DNA of 42,768 bases from Legionellaceae bacterium UBA6148 (GCA_002423125.1 DIUW01000058.1:43554-86321); one strand, 5' to 3'; shown: positions 1 to 9,110, numbered from the stretch's first letter. A program made the numbers and translations. Notes: generated from the letters alone by a model not told the origin.

Positions 1-13
1 AGGCTTGGCACCC

Positions 14-90
14 ATCCAATGCGACAATGGATCCCGGACATTAAGCAGACCTAAACTCGCAGGCTTGTTACGGCCTGCTAAATTCCGGGA
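14..90. repeat. REP-like palindromic repeat at left edge
   Basis: The stretch downstream of ttcA holds nested inverted repeats: TCCCGGA (32-38) pairs with TCCGGGA (84-90), and inside it GCAGGC (59-64) pairs with GCCTGC (73-78) around a short loop. A further small stem, ATCCA/TGGAT, lies at 14-32. The reverse complement carries TGTCGTCCCGGA, which also occurs at the right edge of the window. It looks like a dispersed intergenic repeat rather than a gene. It may continue past the left edge. Confidence 0.6.
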
Positions 91-122
91 CGACAGTCAA
101 AAACTGCGGAGTTGAGTAAATA

Positions 123-977
123 CTAATCCAATATTGAGCCTTCTAAATCTTCTAAATCCTCGAATTCAACCGCCTCATCCGTGGCGAGTCGAGGGGCTAT
201 TAATCCACGCTCAAGATTTCTAAAGTCCCATAATTCTTGATCCATCAGTTGACTCGGTTTAATGCTCTGCAATGCATGCAGGAGGTTGCTGGGGACTTTA
301 GGGTTTTCTTCGGCCAATTGATCAACCAAGCGTGCGACCCGTTTTCGAGCAAGATTTTCTTGTGAACCACATAAAGTGCAAGGGATAATGGGATATGCCT
401 GTTCTTGAGCATAGGTTATAATGTCTTTTTCTTGCACATAACACAAGGGGCGAATAACGATGTGTTTTTTGTTATCGCTTAGTAACTTGGGAGGCATGGA
501 TCGGATATCGCCATTGTATAACATGGACATTAATACGGTACGAATTAAATCATCACGATGGTGTCCAAGTGCAATTTTTGTAAATCCATTTTCTTCCGCA
601 TATCGGTAAATAATCCCTCTACGTAGTCTTGAGCAAAGTGAGCAGTAGGTATTTCCTTCGGGTATTTTATCTTTGACAATACTGTATGTATCGCGTGTCA
701 AAATTTCGTATTGAATTTGTCTGACGTCGAGCCACTCGCGAAGTTTGCTGTCATCCCAGCCGGGTTGAGCTTGGTCTAAGGTAAACGCAAACACTTCAAA
801 TTTATTATTGGATCGACGGCGAAGGAGATGCAATAGAGTCAGTAATGTAAACGAATCTTTACCTCCAGATAGACAAACCATCACGCGATCGCCGCGTTGA
901 ATCATATTAAAATCAGCAATTGCTTTGCCAGTATAATGTAACAATTTTTTTTCGCTAAGTGAGGGCGTATGGGCCAT
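123..977 (-). CDS. ttcA: tRNA 2-thiocytidine(32) synthetase TtcA
   Basis: Predicted cytoplasmic enzyme that thiolates C32 of certain tRNAs using ATP and an Fe-S cluster. The 284-aa protein has the PP-loop SGGKDS at about residues 37-42, followed by the two cysteine pairs of the family, CSLC (about 112-115) and CTLC (about 201-204), and the conserved GHHRDD segment. This arrangement separates TtcA from TilS and MnmA, which also have PP-loops. The length is close to, slightly shorter than, enterobacterial TtcA. The start is the only ATG giving the usual short leader before the PP-loop. It is read in the same direction as the methyltransferase gene upstream, with a 78-bp gap, so the two may or may not be co-transcribed. 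Confidence 0.93.
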   Translation of the reverse strand: MAHTPSLSEKKLLHYTGKAIADFNMIQRGDRVMVCLSGGKDSFTLLTLLHLLRRRSNNKFEVFAFTLDQAQPGWDDSKLREWLDVRQIQYEILTRDTYSIVKDKIPEGNTYCSLCSRLRRGIIYRYAEENGFTKIALGHHRDDLIRTVLMSMLYNGDIRSMPPKLLSDNKKHIVIRPLCYVQEKDIITYAQEQAYPIIPCTLCGSQENLARKRVARLVDQLAEENPKVPSNLLHALQSIKPSQLMDQELWDFRNLERGLIAPRLATDEAVEFEDLEDLEGSILD

Positions 978-1055
978 AATGATAACCGTGTTAGTGTTTG
1001 ACGTTTTTTGTCAACGATATTAGGGGCAATCCATTGATACGTGTATCCATGCTTC

Positions 1056-1709
1056 CTAAAAAATAAAATCAGTTCGTTTTAGAGGATCAATTAATGGCGG
1101 TAAACACGTTTCGAAAACAACGTCAACAGACCAGGTGTTATCATGAGATAAACGGTGTAACTGACCTTGCATGATGGGGCTCTTGCCGACAATTGCAAAT
1201 AATTTTCCACCAGGTAGAACTTGTAGTTTATGTGTTTCGGTGATTGCGTCTACTGCGCCAGTCAGCACGATTACATCGTATGGAGCTTGATCGAACCACC
1301 CCTGACACGCATCGCCTGTAAAAAGCTCGACATGATTACATTCGTGCTGACGGAGATGGTTTGTAGCACTGAGCGTTAAGTCTTGGAAATAGTCTACGGA
1401 AACGACTTTCTTGGATAGGCGGCTTAATAAAGCGGTTAAAAAGCCTGATCCTGTACCGACTTCTAGTACTGTTTCTGATCCAGAAAGCTTGAGGGCTTGT
1501 AATAGCAGAGCTTCTTCAAGAGGCGTCATCATTCGCTGTTGATGAGGTAATTCAATTTGCATGTCAGAATAAGCAAAATGTTGAAGGTGATTTGGAACAA
1601 AATTGTGTCGTGGTATTTCGTTGAACAACGTCAGTATTTGTTCATCCAAAACATGGCCCGTGCGCAATTGTTGCGTTATCATATTGGTTCGTTCGACTTC
1701 AACATTCAT
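1056..1709 (-). CDS. PCMT-family protein-L-isoaspartate O-methyltransferase (paralogue)
   Basis: A 217-aa SAM-dependent methyltransferase. The SAM-binding motif I VLEVGTGSGF lies at about residues 80-89, and the N-terminal R-x-x-M-x-x-Q-L-R and FVP segments fit the protein-L-isoaspartate methyltransferase (PCMT) family, which repairs damaged aspartyl residues. The segment before motif I reads LPHQQRMMTPLEEALLLQAL, where canonical Pcm enzymes have a GQ-x-I-S-Q-P signature. This variant is typical of a divergent proteobacterial PCMT-like branch whose substrate is less certain. I therefore give no symbol. It lies upstream of ttcA on the same strand, and upstream of it is a dispersed repeat. Confidence 0.8.
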   Translation of the reverse strand: MNVEVERTNMITQQLRTGHVLDEQILTLFNEIPRHNFVPNHLQHFAYSDMQIELPHQQRMMTPLEEALLLQALKLSGSETVLEVGTGSGFLTALLSRLSKKVVSVDYFQDLTLSATNHLRQHECNHVELFTGDACQGWFDQAPYDVIVLTGAVDAITETHKLQVLPGGKLFAIVGKSPIMQGQLHRLSHDNTWSVDVVFETCLPPLIDPLKRTDFIF

Positions 1710-1744
1710 GCTTGACTCACTTGAAATTAAAAATTATACAATGA

Positions 1745-1850
1745 GCACCTCAGGTACCTCGGTACTCCACAACATCAAATAACTTGTTCCAAATCCTCTC
1801 ATCCGCCCTCCGGGCACCTTCTCCTCATGTCTGCGGAGAAGGGACAATTG
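1745..1850 (+). repeat. Dispersed ~105-bp repeat, copy A
   Basis: An intergenic sequence beginning GCACCTCAGGTACCTCGG and ending after the hairpin CCTTCTCC...GGAGAAGG. A second copy lies in opposite orientation at 11694-11798, with about ten scattered differences and a 1-nt indel. Both copies contain the GTACC-TC-GGTAC mini-palindrome at one end and the CTTCTCC hairpin at the other. No coding potential is evident. It sits between the PCMT-like gene and rph, both on the minus strand. Confidence 0.85.
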
Positions 1851-1894
1851 AACCTGGAAAAAGCTATTTGGAAGAATAAAAGGTTACTAGGCTT

Positions 1895-2611
1895 TTAGCA
1901 AGCGACCGCGTCTTTTTGTAATTGTATAATGGTGCTAATGCCGCCCTCCGCCAAGGCTAAGAAATCATTCAGTTGGCTGCGATTAAAACTGCCATCTTCC
2001 GCTGTTCCTTGGACTTCAATAAATTCACCCTGTTCATTCATAACGACGTTCATATCGGTTTGAGCAAGAACATCTTCTGCATAATCGAGGTCGAGTACGG
2101 GCTGGTTGCGATAAAGTCCAACAGATACTGCCGCAACATAAGTGAATTCAATTCTTTTACGAATTTTTTCATGGGTGACCATCCAATCTAAGGCATCTTT
2201 CAATGCGACACAGGCACCTGTAATGGCTGCTGTTCGCGTGCCTCCGTCGGCTTGGAGGACATCGCAATCGAGAGTAATGGTATTTTCTCCGATAAGTTTC
2301 ATATCAAAGCATGCACGAAGAGAGCGGCCAATTAAACGTTGGATTTCAAGTGTTCTACCCGTTTGCTTACCTTTACTGGCTTCGCGATCATTTCTGCTAT
2401 GCGTTGCTCTGGGAAGCATTCCATATTCAGCAGTAACCCAACCTTGATTTTTCCCTTTTAAAAAACGTGGTACCCCGTCAACAACAGAGGCTGTGCACAA
2501 AACGCGAGTTTGTCCGAATTCAACTAAAACAGATCCTTCTGCGTGGCTGCTGTAGTTGCGTGTTAATTTTATTGGACGGAGTTGATTGGCTTCGCGTTTG
2601 CTTGGTCGCAT
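1895..2611 (-). CDS. rph: Ribonuclease PH
   Basis: A phosphorolytic 3'-5' exoribonuclease acting in tRNA 3'-end maturation. The protein is 238 aa from the ATG at 2611, the usual RNase PH length. It opens with MRPSKREANQLRPI, then has VLVEFGQTRVLCTASV, the substrate-binding stretch with R-x-x-x-D-R-E around residues 80-90, and CDVLQADGGTR. An in-frame ATG at 2722 would add 37 residues that lie inside the palindromic element upstream and match nothing in the family. The inner ATG has an AAGGA ribosome binding site 8 nt ahead, which decides the start. It is divergent from yicC, the same arrangement as in many gammaproteobacteria. Confidence 0.95.
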   Translation of the reverse strand: MRPSKREANQLRPIKLTRNYSSHAEGSVLVEFGQTRVLCTASVVDGVPRFLKGKNQGWVTAEYGMLPRATHSRNDREASKGKQTGRTLEIQRLIGRSLRACFDMKLIGENTITLDCDVLQADGGTRTAAITGACVALKDALDWMVTHEKIRKRIEFTYVAAVSVGLYRNQPVLDLDYAEDVLAQTDMNVVMNEQGEFIEVQGTAEDGSFNRSQLNDFLALAEGGISTIIQLQKDAVAC

Positions 2612-2662
2612 GATATATTCCTTGGTAAAACGGGGGATTATAATGGTTTGGTTGAATGAATG

Positions 2663-2836
2663 ATATACTATACTTCGCGCGGTCACAATTTGCGGTTTTT
2701 GACTTGTTCTTTTCGCGCACATTTAACGTTTAAAACTTGACAATAGATCTGCTATTGCGCTGCGTTTTAAACGTTAAATGTGCACAAAAATAACGTCGTC
2801 AAAAAACCACAAATTTATGACCGCGCGAAGTATATC
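2663..2836. repeat. 174-bp imperfect palindromic (MITE-like) element
   Basis: Two arms of about 73 bp (2663-2736 and 2764-2836) are near-complementary around a 27-nt centre. The outer ends read ATACTTCGCGCGGTCA and its complement TGACCGCGCGAAGTAT. The inner ends read CGTTTAAAAC and GTTTTAAACG, and the centre itself holds a small CAATAG/CTATTG stem. No protein is encoded. It fills the rph-yicC divergent intergenic region, so it must either carry or displace the promoters of both genes. The outer 12 bp recur as a compact palindrome at 15029-15046. Confidence 0.85.
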
Positions 2837-2875
2837 CTTCTAATGAAGCGCAGATTCAATTTGGAGTTGTTGTTT

Positions 2876-3742
2876 ATGATTCAAAGTATGACCGCATTTT
2901 CTCGAGTTCAGCATCAGTCCGATTCAGCATTATTATCTTGGGAGCTTCGATCGCTGAATCATCGTTATTTGGATATATCGTTTCGACTACCGGATTCATT
3001 TAGGCATTTGGAGCCCGTTTTGCGTCAATCCCTTCGAGGGAAAGCGAGCCGGGGTAAATTTGATTTTCAACTTAAATTGACAGGGGTCGAATCAGCTATT
3101 ACTGGCAGTGTTATTAATGATAATCTAGCGCAATATTTGATTCAGTCGGCACAACGTATGGCAGAGGCGCATTGTTTAGCGGATGATATTATGCTGAGCC
3201 ATGTGATGTCTTGGCCCGGTGTGATACAAGCCCGATCACCGGCTGTTGATGAATTGACAACAGTGGTTGAAAATCTCTTTCAAGAAGGATTGAAACAGCT
3301 GTTATTGGGAAGACGCAGTGAGGGTGCTGTATTAGACGAACAGATTCAAATGCGGTTGCATAAACTCCGAATCGAGGTGAATGCTGCGCGAAGCGTTGCA
3401 GCCTCAGCACAATCGTCAGCTCGGTTAAAGATCATGAAACGATTGGATGATTTGCAAATCAAGGTTGATCATAATCGATTTGAACAAGAGCTAGCTTTAA
3501 TGTTGGTTCGACTGGATGTCAGCGAAGAATTGGATAGGTTGGTTGCGCATATTGATGAAGTCGATCGTACCTTAAATTGCGGTGAATCCTCCGGAAAAAG
3601 GCTTGATTTTTTAATGCAGGAATTGAATCGTGAGGCCAATACAATCGGCTCAAAATCAGATTCCGCTTTGTTGTCTCAGCATGCGGTGGAAATGAAAGTA
3701 TTCATTGAACAAATGCGAGAGCAGATTCAAAATATTGAGTGA
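2876..3742 (+). CDS. yicC: YicC family endoribonuclease
   Basis: A 288-aa YicC protein (E. coli YicC is 287 aa), a family shown to contain endoribonucleases involved in small-RNA turnover. It opens with MIQSMTAFSR, then has the conserved WELRSLNHRYLDISFRLP segment, a central SWPGV region, and the C-terminal LDFLMQELNREANTIGSKS motif that defines the family. A reading frame open from 2780 would add 32 residues translated from the palindromic repeat. The ATG at 2876 has GGAG at 2863-2866 with a 9-nt spacer and is chosen. It is followed at 34 nt by gmk and starts a plus-strand run through spoT. Confidence 0.92.
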   Translation: MIQSMTAFSRVQHQSDSALLSWELRSLNHRYLDISFRLPDSFRHLEPVLRQSLRGKASRGKFDFQLKLTGVESAITGSVINDNLAQYLIQSAQRMAEAHCLADDIMLSHVMSWPGVIQARSPAVDELTTVVENLFQEGLKQLLLGRRSEGAVLDEQIQMRLHKLRIEVNAARSVAASAQSSARLKIMKRLDDLQIKVDHNRFEQELALMLVRLDVSEELDRLVAHIDEVDRTLNCGESSGKRLDFLMQELNREANTIGSKSDSALLSQHAVEMKVFIEQMREQIQNIE

Positions 3743-3776
3743 GCGGAACTTTGGATACAACGAGGATAAATAATTA

Positions 3777-4400
3777 ATGTCGGAAAATTACATGGGAAAT
3801 TTATACATTGTCGCTGCACCATCGGGTGGTGGAAAAACCAGTTTGGTGAAGGCTCTGGTTGAAGGGGTGAGTGATATTGCGATTTCAGTTTCACATACCA
3901 CACGACCTCAACGACCAGGCGAAGTGGATGGTGTTGCCTATTTTTTTATTGATCAAAATGAATTTAATCAAATGGTTCACAATAATGCATTCATTGAGCA
4001 TGCTCAAGTTTTTGGGCACTCGTATGGAACATCTAAGAGCCAAATTGAGGATCGTTTGAGTCGTGGAGTTGACGTTCTTTTAGATATCGATTGGCAAGGA
4101 GCTCAGCAAATTAAACGTGAATTTAAAAATACAGTTGGTATTTTTATTATTCCTCCTTCGTTGGATACACTAAAGCAGCGCTTGCAGGGTAGAAAACAAG
4201 ATCATGATGATGTGATTCATGCTCGAATGCAGCGAGCAAAGGATGAATTATCCCATTATGGAGAATTTGATTATCTCGTTGTTAACGATGACTTCTATTG
4301 TGCAGTGTCTGATTTAAAGTCTATTATTATTGCGCATCGCCTACGAATGGTGCGTCAAATTGAAAAACAGCGAAAATTACTTTCTTTTTTATTATCATAA
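3777..4400 (+). CDS. gmk: Guanylate kinase
   Basis: Phosphorylates GMP to GDP, in the pathway to GTP and (p)ppGpp. The 207-aa protein has the P-loop APSGGGKTS at residues 14-22, the GMP-binding region SVSHTTRPQRPGEVDGV around 42-58, and the LLDIDWQGAQQ and D-D-D regions of the guanylate kinase lid and core. Length fits the family. The ATG at 3777 has a GAGGATAA stretch upstream; a second in-frame ATG at 3792 is an alternative start and would give 202 aa. The order gmk-rpoZ-spoT is the classical gammaproteobacterial arrangement and supports the calls for all three. Confidence 0.96.
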   Translation: MSENYMGNLYIVAAPSGGGKTSLVKALVEGVSDIAISVSHTTRPQRPGEVDGVAYFFIDQNEFNQMVHNNAFIEHAQVFGHSYGTSKSQIEDRLSRGVDVLLDIDWQGAQQIKREFKNTVGIFIIPPSLDTLKQRLQGRKQDHDDVIHARMQRAKDELSHYGEFDYLVVNDDFYCAVSDLKSIIIAHRLRMVRQIEKQRKLLSFLLS

Positions 4401-4450
4401 TAGTAAGATTGAATGTTTTTTGTTCGCGTACACTATCAGAGGTGGTTGTT

Positions 4451-4669
4451 ATGGCACGTATAACGGTTGAAGATTGTTTAGAACATGTGGAAAATAGATT
4501 TGAGCTTGTGATGGTGGCATCAAAGCGCGCACGTGAAATTGCAGTGCAAGGTGCTCAGCCTTTAGTAGAATGGGAAAATGATAAACCAACTGTGGTTGCG
4601 CTGCGTGAGATTGCCGCGGGATTACATCGCGCTGCATCGCTTAAAAAAAATAAGAAAGGCGAAAAGTAA
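4451..4669 (+). CDS. rpoZ: RNA polymerase omega subunit
   Basis: The 72-aa omega subunit, which binds the beta-prime subunit of RNA polymerase and in proteobacteria contributes to a ppGpp site. It opens with MARITVEDCLEHVENRFELV and contains VASKRAREI and KPTVVALREIA, the family signature. The frame is open from 4409, but the ATG at 4451 is preceded by AGAGG (4438-4442) at an 8-nt spacing and gives the usual N-terminus, so it is chosen. At 72 aa it is a short version (E. coli has 91 aa), ending in a lysine-rich tail. It lies between gmk and spoT. Confidence 0.95.
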   Translation: MARITVEDCLEHVENRFELVMVASKRAREIAVQGAQPLVEWENDKPTVVALREIAAGLHRAASLKKNKKGEK

Positions 4670-4698
4670 CTATTTTTTGATTTTCAGAGGGGTGCTGC

Positions 4699-6822
4699 TT
4701 GGCTTATTTCGATCCGCTGCACGAAGAGTTGAAACGGTATCTTCCATCTGAAGAGATCGAAAAATGCTATCAGGCGTATTTAGTTGCCGAGAGCGGTCAT
4801 CTTGGGCAAATGAGACGATCTGGCGAGCCGTATATCACGCATCCTGTGGCTGCGGCACTTATTCTCGCCAGTATGCGCCTGGATTATCAAACCATCATGG
4901 CAACTTTGCTACATGATGTGATAGAAGATACCTCTGTTAGCATCGAAGTACTAAGACAGCAATTTGGTGACGAAATTGCTGTGTTGGTGGATGGCGTTAC
5001 TAAACTCACTAAAATCAAATTTGAATCTCGGGCGGAAGCTCAAGCAGAAAATTTTCGTAAGATGGTCATGGCGATGGTGAAAGACATTCGCGTGATTATC
5101 GTCAAGCTTGCCGATCGTTTTCATAACATGCGAACGTTAGGTGTCATGCCTGCTGTCAAACGTAAACGAATTGCCGTAGAGACTCTTGAAATTTATGCTC
5201 CTATTGCAAATCGTCTTGGGATGCATGCTCTCTATACTGGGCTTGAAGATCTAGGATTTAAAGCACTTTATCCCATGCGTTATGCGGTTCTTAAAGCGGC
5301 GGTTGAAAAGGCTCGCGGTAATCGTCGTGAGTTAACTCATAAAATAGAAGCAGATTTGCAAGTCGCACTCCATGAGCTCAATATCCCTTATGAACATGTG
5401 TTTGGCCGACAAAAGCATTTATATAGTATTTATCGTAAAATGCGTCATAAAAAAGCATCATTCACTGAAATTATGGATGTGTTTGCGTTTCGCGTGATTA
5501 CCGACAGCATTGATTCTTGTTATCGAGTAATGGGTGCGCTGCACCGAACCTATAAACCTGTTCCGCAACGATTTAAAGATTATATTGGTATTCCTAAAGT
5601 AAATGGTTATCAATCACTACACACGACTTTATTTGGGCCTTATGGCGTACCTCTTGAAGTACAAATTCGTACGAATGATATGAATGGTGTTGCAGACAAT
5701 GGGGTGGCTGCGCATTGGTTATATAAATCGTCTGGTTTAAAAATTAATGAAGCTCAGTTACGTGCTAAAGAATGGGTCCGACGTTTAATGGATCTTCAGA
5801 AAAGTACAGGGAACTCCATTGAGTTTATCGAAAATGTGAAAATGGATTTATTTCCAGATGAAGTTTACGTTTTTACTCCTAAGGGACACATTATGGAGCT
5901 CCCAAAAGGAGCTACTCCAATTGATTTTGCCTATGCCGTGCATTCTGATATCGGTAATCGTTGCGTAGCCGCGAAAGTGAATCGTCGGTTAGTTCCGTTA
6001 AGTATTCCCTTAACAAATGGTCAAACCGTTGAAATATTGACATCCTCTAGTGCAAATCCTAACCCAGCGTGGTTAAATTTTATTGTGACAGGGAAGGCCA
6101 AAAGTAATGTTCGGCATTTTTTAAAGAGCCAGCACCATGCTGAATCCATTAAATTGGGCTACCGTCTTTTAGAGAAAGCATTCTCTGATTCAGGTAGTGA
6201 TTACACTAAAGTGCCGCCAGAGTCGTTGCATGCATTGTTACATGATCTGCACTTTAAGGTGGAGGATGACTTGTTATATGCAATTGGTGTCGGGCAACAA
6301 ATGCCGATGGTGATTGCAAAAAGACTTGTTATTGCCCAAGAAAAAGGGGTATTGGAAAAAACAGGCAATGACCAACCCCTGGCAATAAAAGGCACAGAAG
6401 GAATGGTGGTGCACTATTCTGAATGCTGTCAACCCATTCCTGGTGATGGCATTATTGGTATCTTTCAGAAAGGACAAGGCATTCAAGTCCATACCAATGA
6501 TTGTCCAATGGTCAAAAAAATTCGTTGTAGTCCTGATCAGATTGTGGCGCTGCGTTGGGATGATCAGGTCAAAGGAGAATTTTGGATCGACATCACCGTT
6601 GATGTGCTGAATAAACGAGGCGTTTTAGCCCTGTTAGCGACATCAATTACAGAGTCTGACTCCAATATTGGTAACATCACGGTTGATCCCCGAGATGGCA
6701 ATTATAATTCAATAACGTTTTCAGTCAGTGTTCTCAATCGGAAACATTTGGCTCGTTTGATGCGACGTTTACGATCTAATAAAGTTGTAGTCCGACTGTA
6801 TCGAAAAAAAATAGGAGAATAG
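4699..6822 (+). CDS. spoT: Bifunctional (p)ppGpp synthetase/hydrolase
   Basis: A long Rel/Spo enzyme of 707 aa that controls the stringent alarmone. The N-terminal HD hydrolase has YITHP (H48) and LLHDVIEDT (H72-D73), intact as needed for hydrolysis. The synthetase domain has KHLYSIYRKM, KDYIGIPKVNGYQSLHT and EVQIRT. Then come a TGS domain (VYVFTPKGHIMELPKGATP), a conserved Zn-type region with ECCQPIPGD, and a C-terminal ACT domain. The VKMDLFPDEVYVFTP form and the intact HD favour SpoT over RelA. The start is TTG at 4699 after CAGAGGGG; no ATG lies nearby in frame. It is followed at 3 nt by ridA. In Legionella and Coxiella relatives, SpoT links fatty-acid and nutrient signals to differentiation. 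Confidence 0.95.
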   Translation: MAYFDPLHEELKRYLPSEEIEKCYQAYLVAESGHLGQMRRSGEPYITHPVAAALILASMRLDYQTIMATLLHDVIEDTSVSIEVLRQQFGDEIAVLVDGVTKLTKIKFESRAEAQAENFRKMVMAMVKDIRVIIVKLADRFHNMRTLGVMPAVKRKRIAVETLEIYAPIANRLGMHALYTGLEDLGFKALYPMRYAVLKAAVEKARGNRRELTHKIEADLQVALHELNIPYEHVFGRQKHLYSIYRKMRHKKASFTEIMDVFAFRVITDSIDSCYRVMGALHRTYKPVPQRFKDYIGIPKVNGYQSLHTTLFGPYGVPLEVQIRTNDMNGVADNGVAAHWLYKSSGLKINEAQLRAKEWVRRLMDLQKSTGNSIEFIENVKMDLFPDEVYVFTPKGHIMELPKGATPIDFAYAVHSDIGNRCVAAKVNRRLVPLSIPLTNGQTVEILTSSSANPNPAWLNFIVTGKAKSNVRHFLKSQHHAESIKLGYRLLEKAFSDSGSDYTKVPPESLHALLHDLHFKVEDDLLYAIGVGQQMPMVIAKRLVIAQEKGVLEKTGNDQPLAIKGTEGMVVHYSECCQPIPGDGIIGIFQKGQGIQVHTNDCPMVKKIRCSPDQIVALRWDDQVKGEFWIDITVDVLNKRGVLALLATSITESDSNIGNITVDPRDGNYNSITFSVSVLNRKHLARLMRRLRSNKVVVRLYRKKIGE

Positions 6823-6825
6823 TAC

Positions 6826-7209
6826 ATGAAAGCAATCAATGCTGAGTTAGCGCCAAAAGCCATTGGTGTCTATAGTCAGGCCATTCAATCTGGGCTGACC
6901 GTTTATCTTTCCGGCCAAATTCCCCTCAATCCAGAGACAATGCAGCTATGTGATGATGATGTTAAATTACAAATTGCTCAGGTTTTAGAAAATCTATCTG
7001 CTGTTTGTGATGCGGCTGGGGGCAGTTTATCCCATATCGTTAAGTTAACGGTCTATTTGATTGATCTTGATCATTTTCATCTAGTGAACGAAGCAATGAG
7101 ACGGTATTTCGTTGAGCCTTATCCTGCGCGTGCAGTTATTGGTGTTTCTGCACTACCTCGTGGGTCGAAAGTAGAGATGGACGGTATCATGGTGTTGCCT
7201 GTTATATGA
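6826..7209 (+). CDS. ridA: RidA family enamine/imine deaminase
   Basis: A small (127 aa) YjgF/YER057c/UK114 protein that hydrolyses reactive enamine/imine intermediates made by PLP enzymes. It contains A-P-K-A-I-G-V-Y-S-Q-A at the N-terminus, VYLSGQIPL, and the C-terminal signature YPARAVIGVSALPRGSKVEM. This includes the conserved Arg (R102) that binds the substrate carboxylate and Glu117, so it is expected to be active. It sits 3 nt after spoT and overlaps the next gene by 4 nt (ATGA), which implies tight co-transcription. A spoT-ridA pairing is common in gammaproteobacteria. Confidence 0.93.
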   Translation: MKAINAELAPKAIGVYSQAIQSGLTVYLSGQIPLNPETMQLCDDDVKLQIAQVLENLSAVCDAAGGSLSHIVKLTVYLIDLDHFHLVNEAMRRYFVEPYPARAVIGVSALPRGSKVEMDGIMVLPVI

Positions 7210-9080
7210 GTATTATATCCCTGAATAATGTTTCTTTAAAATTAGCTGAAAACACAGTACTTCATCATGTTGATTGGCAAGTTCAACCTAAAGATAGGAT
7301 AGCCCTTGTTGGTCGAAATGGTGCTGGAAAATCGACGTTGCTGAAGTTGCTGCAAGGTGAGTTAATCCCTGATAGTGGTCAACTTCACATACAAAATGGA
7401 TTACGCATTACAGGATTAATGCAAGACGTTCCAGTGAGTCGTGATGAAAGTGTCTATCATTTTCTGGTGAAGGGATTAGGAGACGTTGGTGAAGTGCTAG
7501 CGCAGTTTCGTGAGTTTTCAGCGGGTGAGTGTCTCGATAAAATGTCGAAATGCCAGCAGCAGATGGATGCGATGCATGCTTGGGATCTTCTCCCTCGTGT
7601 TGAAACCATGGCGACTCGTCTAGGACTAGATCCTGATGCGTTGATGGATAGTCTTTCAGGCGGCATGCGACGTCGCGTTTTATTGGCGTGCGCATTGATT
7701 GCTGAGCCTGATTTATTGTTGCTCGATGAACCGACGAACCATCTGGATATGAACTCGATTGAATGGCTCGAAACGTATCTCCAAAATTACTCAGGGACCG
7801 TTGTGCTGGTTACACATGATAGGCAATTTTTAGCGCAAGTGGCTAATCGGATTGTAGAAATTGATCGAGGAAAGTTGAATTGTCATGACTGTGACTATGA
7901 AACGTATTTAGATCGACGTGAAGCCATGCGATTGACGGAGCAAAAACAAGACGCACTATTTGATAAACGACTTAAAGAAGAAGAGGTTTGGTTGCGTACG
8001 GGTGTCAAAGCGCGACGTACACGTAATGAGGGACGTGTACGTAAACTCAAAGCAATGCGTGATGATTATCGCCAGCGACGCGAACAAATGGGAAAAGTAA
8101 AATCGGTGTCTTTGGATGTGTCCTACTCTGGAAAACTAGTCCTTGAAACTGAAAAATTAAATTACAGCATCAATGACCAACATTTAATTCGTGATTTTTC
8201 ATTTGTATTAACGCGTGGTGATAAAGTCGGGATCATTGGAACAAATGGATGTGGTAAAACAACACTGATTCGTCTACTACTGAGTGAGCTTCAACCTGAT
8301 TCGGGTACAGTACGCCAAGGAACTTCATTGGAGGTGGCTTATTTTGATCAGTTACGTCGGCAATTAGATGAAAAGCAAACGGTGATGCAAAACGTGGCTG
8401 ATGGCGCTGATTACGTTACAATTAATGGTCAGCAAAAACATGTTGCATCTTATCTCCGTGAATTTTTGTTTGCACCCGAACGGTTTAATCAGCCAGTTTT
8501 TTCCTTATCAGGAGGGGAGCGTAACCGCTTGCTATTGGCCAAATTACTTGCTAAACCGGTTAATTTGTTAATAATGGATGAGCCGACGAATGATTTGGAT
8601 ATTGAAACACTTGAGCTTTTAGAAGCGATGTTAATCGATTATCCAGGGACGTTGTTACTGATTAGCCATGATAGGGAGTTTATCAATCACGTTGTTAGTA
8701 GCGTATTAGTGTATGAAGGGAATGGCCATATTGCTGAATTTGTGGGGGGGTATGAAGAGTACCGACTTCATAAAAAGCAACAAGAGCGGGATGCGGTTAA
8801 AAAAGCACCTGATCGAGCCGTTGTTTCAAGTGATGATTGTTCGAAAATAGTTATAAAACTGACTTATAATGAACAACGTGAGTTAGCAAAAATTCCAAAA
8901 CAAATTGAGTCATTGGAAAAGCGAATTGAACAGATGCAGCTCGAGATGGCTGCACCAGAATTTTATCAGCGTGAAACACAGGAAATGGCACGTTTAAAGC
9001 AGGAATTGATGAGTCAAGAATTATTGCTTGCTAAAATGTATGCGAGATGGGAAGAGCTAGAAGAGCGGGGGAATGGTTAA
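7206..9080 (+). CDS. uup: ABC-F ATPase Uup
   Basis: A 624-aa soluble ABC-F protein with two ATPase domains and no membrane segments. The Walker A motifs are GRNGAGKST (36-44) and GTNGCGKTT (345-353). The ABC signatures are LSGGMRRRV and LSGGERNRL, and the Walker B motifs are LLLDEPTNHLD and LIMDEPTNDLD. The inter-domain linker carries EEVWLRTGVKARRTRNEGR, the part most diagnostic of Uup, and the C-terminal ~80 residues form the Uup coiled coil. Uup-type proteins act on ribosomes or branched DNA intermediates and influence transposon excision. The start codon overlaps the stop of ridA. Confidence 0.93.
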   Translation: MSIISLNNVSLKLAENTVLHHVDWQVQPKDRIALVGRNGAGKSTLLKLLQGELIPDSGQLHIQNGLRITGLMQDVPVSRDESVYHFLVKGLGDVGEVLAQFREFSAGECLDKMSKCQQQMDAMHAWDLLPRVETMATRLGLDPDALMDSLSGGMRRRVLLACALIAEPDLLLLDEPTNHLDMNSIEWLETYLQNYSGTVVLVTHDRQFLAQVANRIVEIDRGKLNCHDCDYETYLDRREAMRLTEQKQDALFDKRLKEEEVWLRTGVKARRTRNEGRVRKLKAMRDDYRQRREQMGKVKSVSLDVSYSGKLVLETEKLNYSINDQHLIRDFSFVLTRGDKVGIIGTNGCGKTTLIRLLLSELQPDSGTVRQGTSLEVAYFDQLRRQLDEKQTVMQNVADGADYVTINGQQKHVASYLREFLFAPERFNQPVFSLSGGERNRLLLAKLLAKPVNLLIMDEPTNDLDIETLELLEAMLIDYPGTLLLISHDREFINHVVSSVLVYEGNGHIAEFVGGYEEYRLHKKQQERDAVKKAPDRAVVSSDDCSKIVIKLTYNEQRELAKIPKQIESLEKRIEQMQLEMAAPEFYQRETQEMARLKQELMSQELLLAKMYARWEELEERGNG

Positions 9081-9110
9081 TTTCAAATTACGAACGGGGG
9101 TGATAGAAGT

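Noticed and set aside
2612..2722. 37-residue N-terminal extension of rph
   Set aside because: Translated from the palindromic element, absent from the RNase PH family, and the inner ATG has a good ribosome binding site.
2780..2875. 32-residue N-terminal extension of YicC
   Set aside because: Also translated from the palindromic element; the ATG at 2876 gives the family N-terminus.
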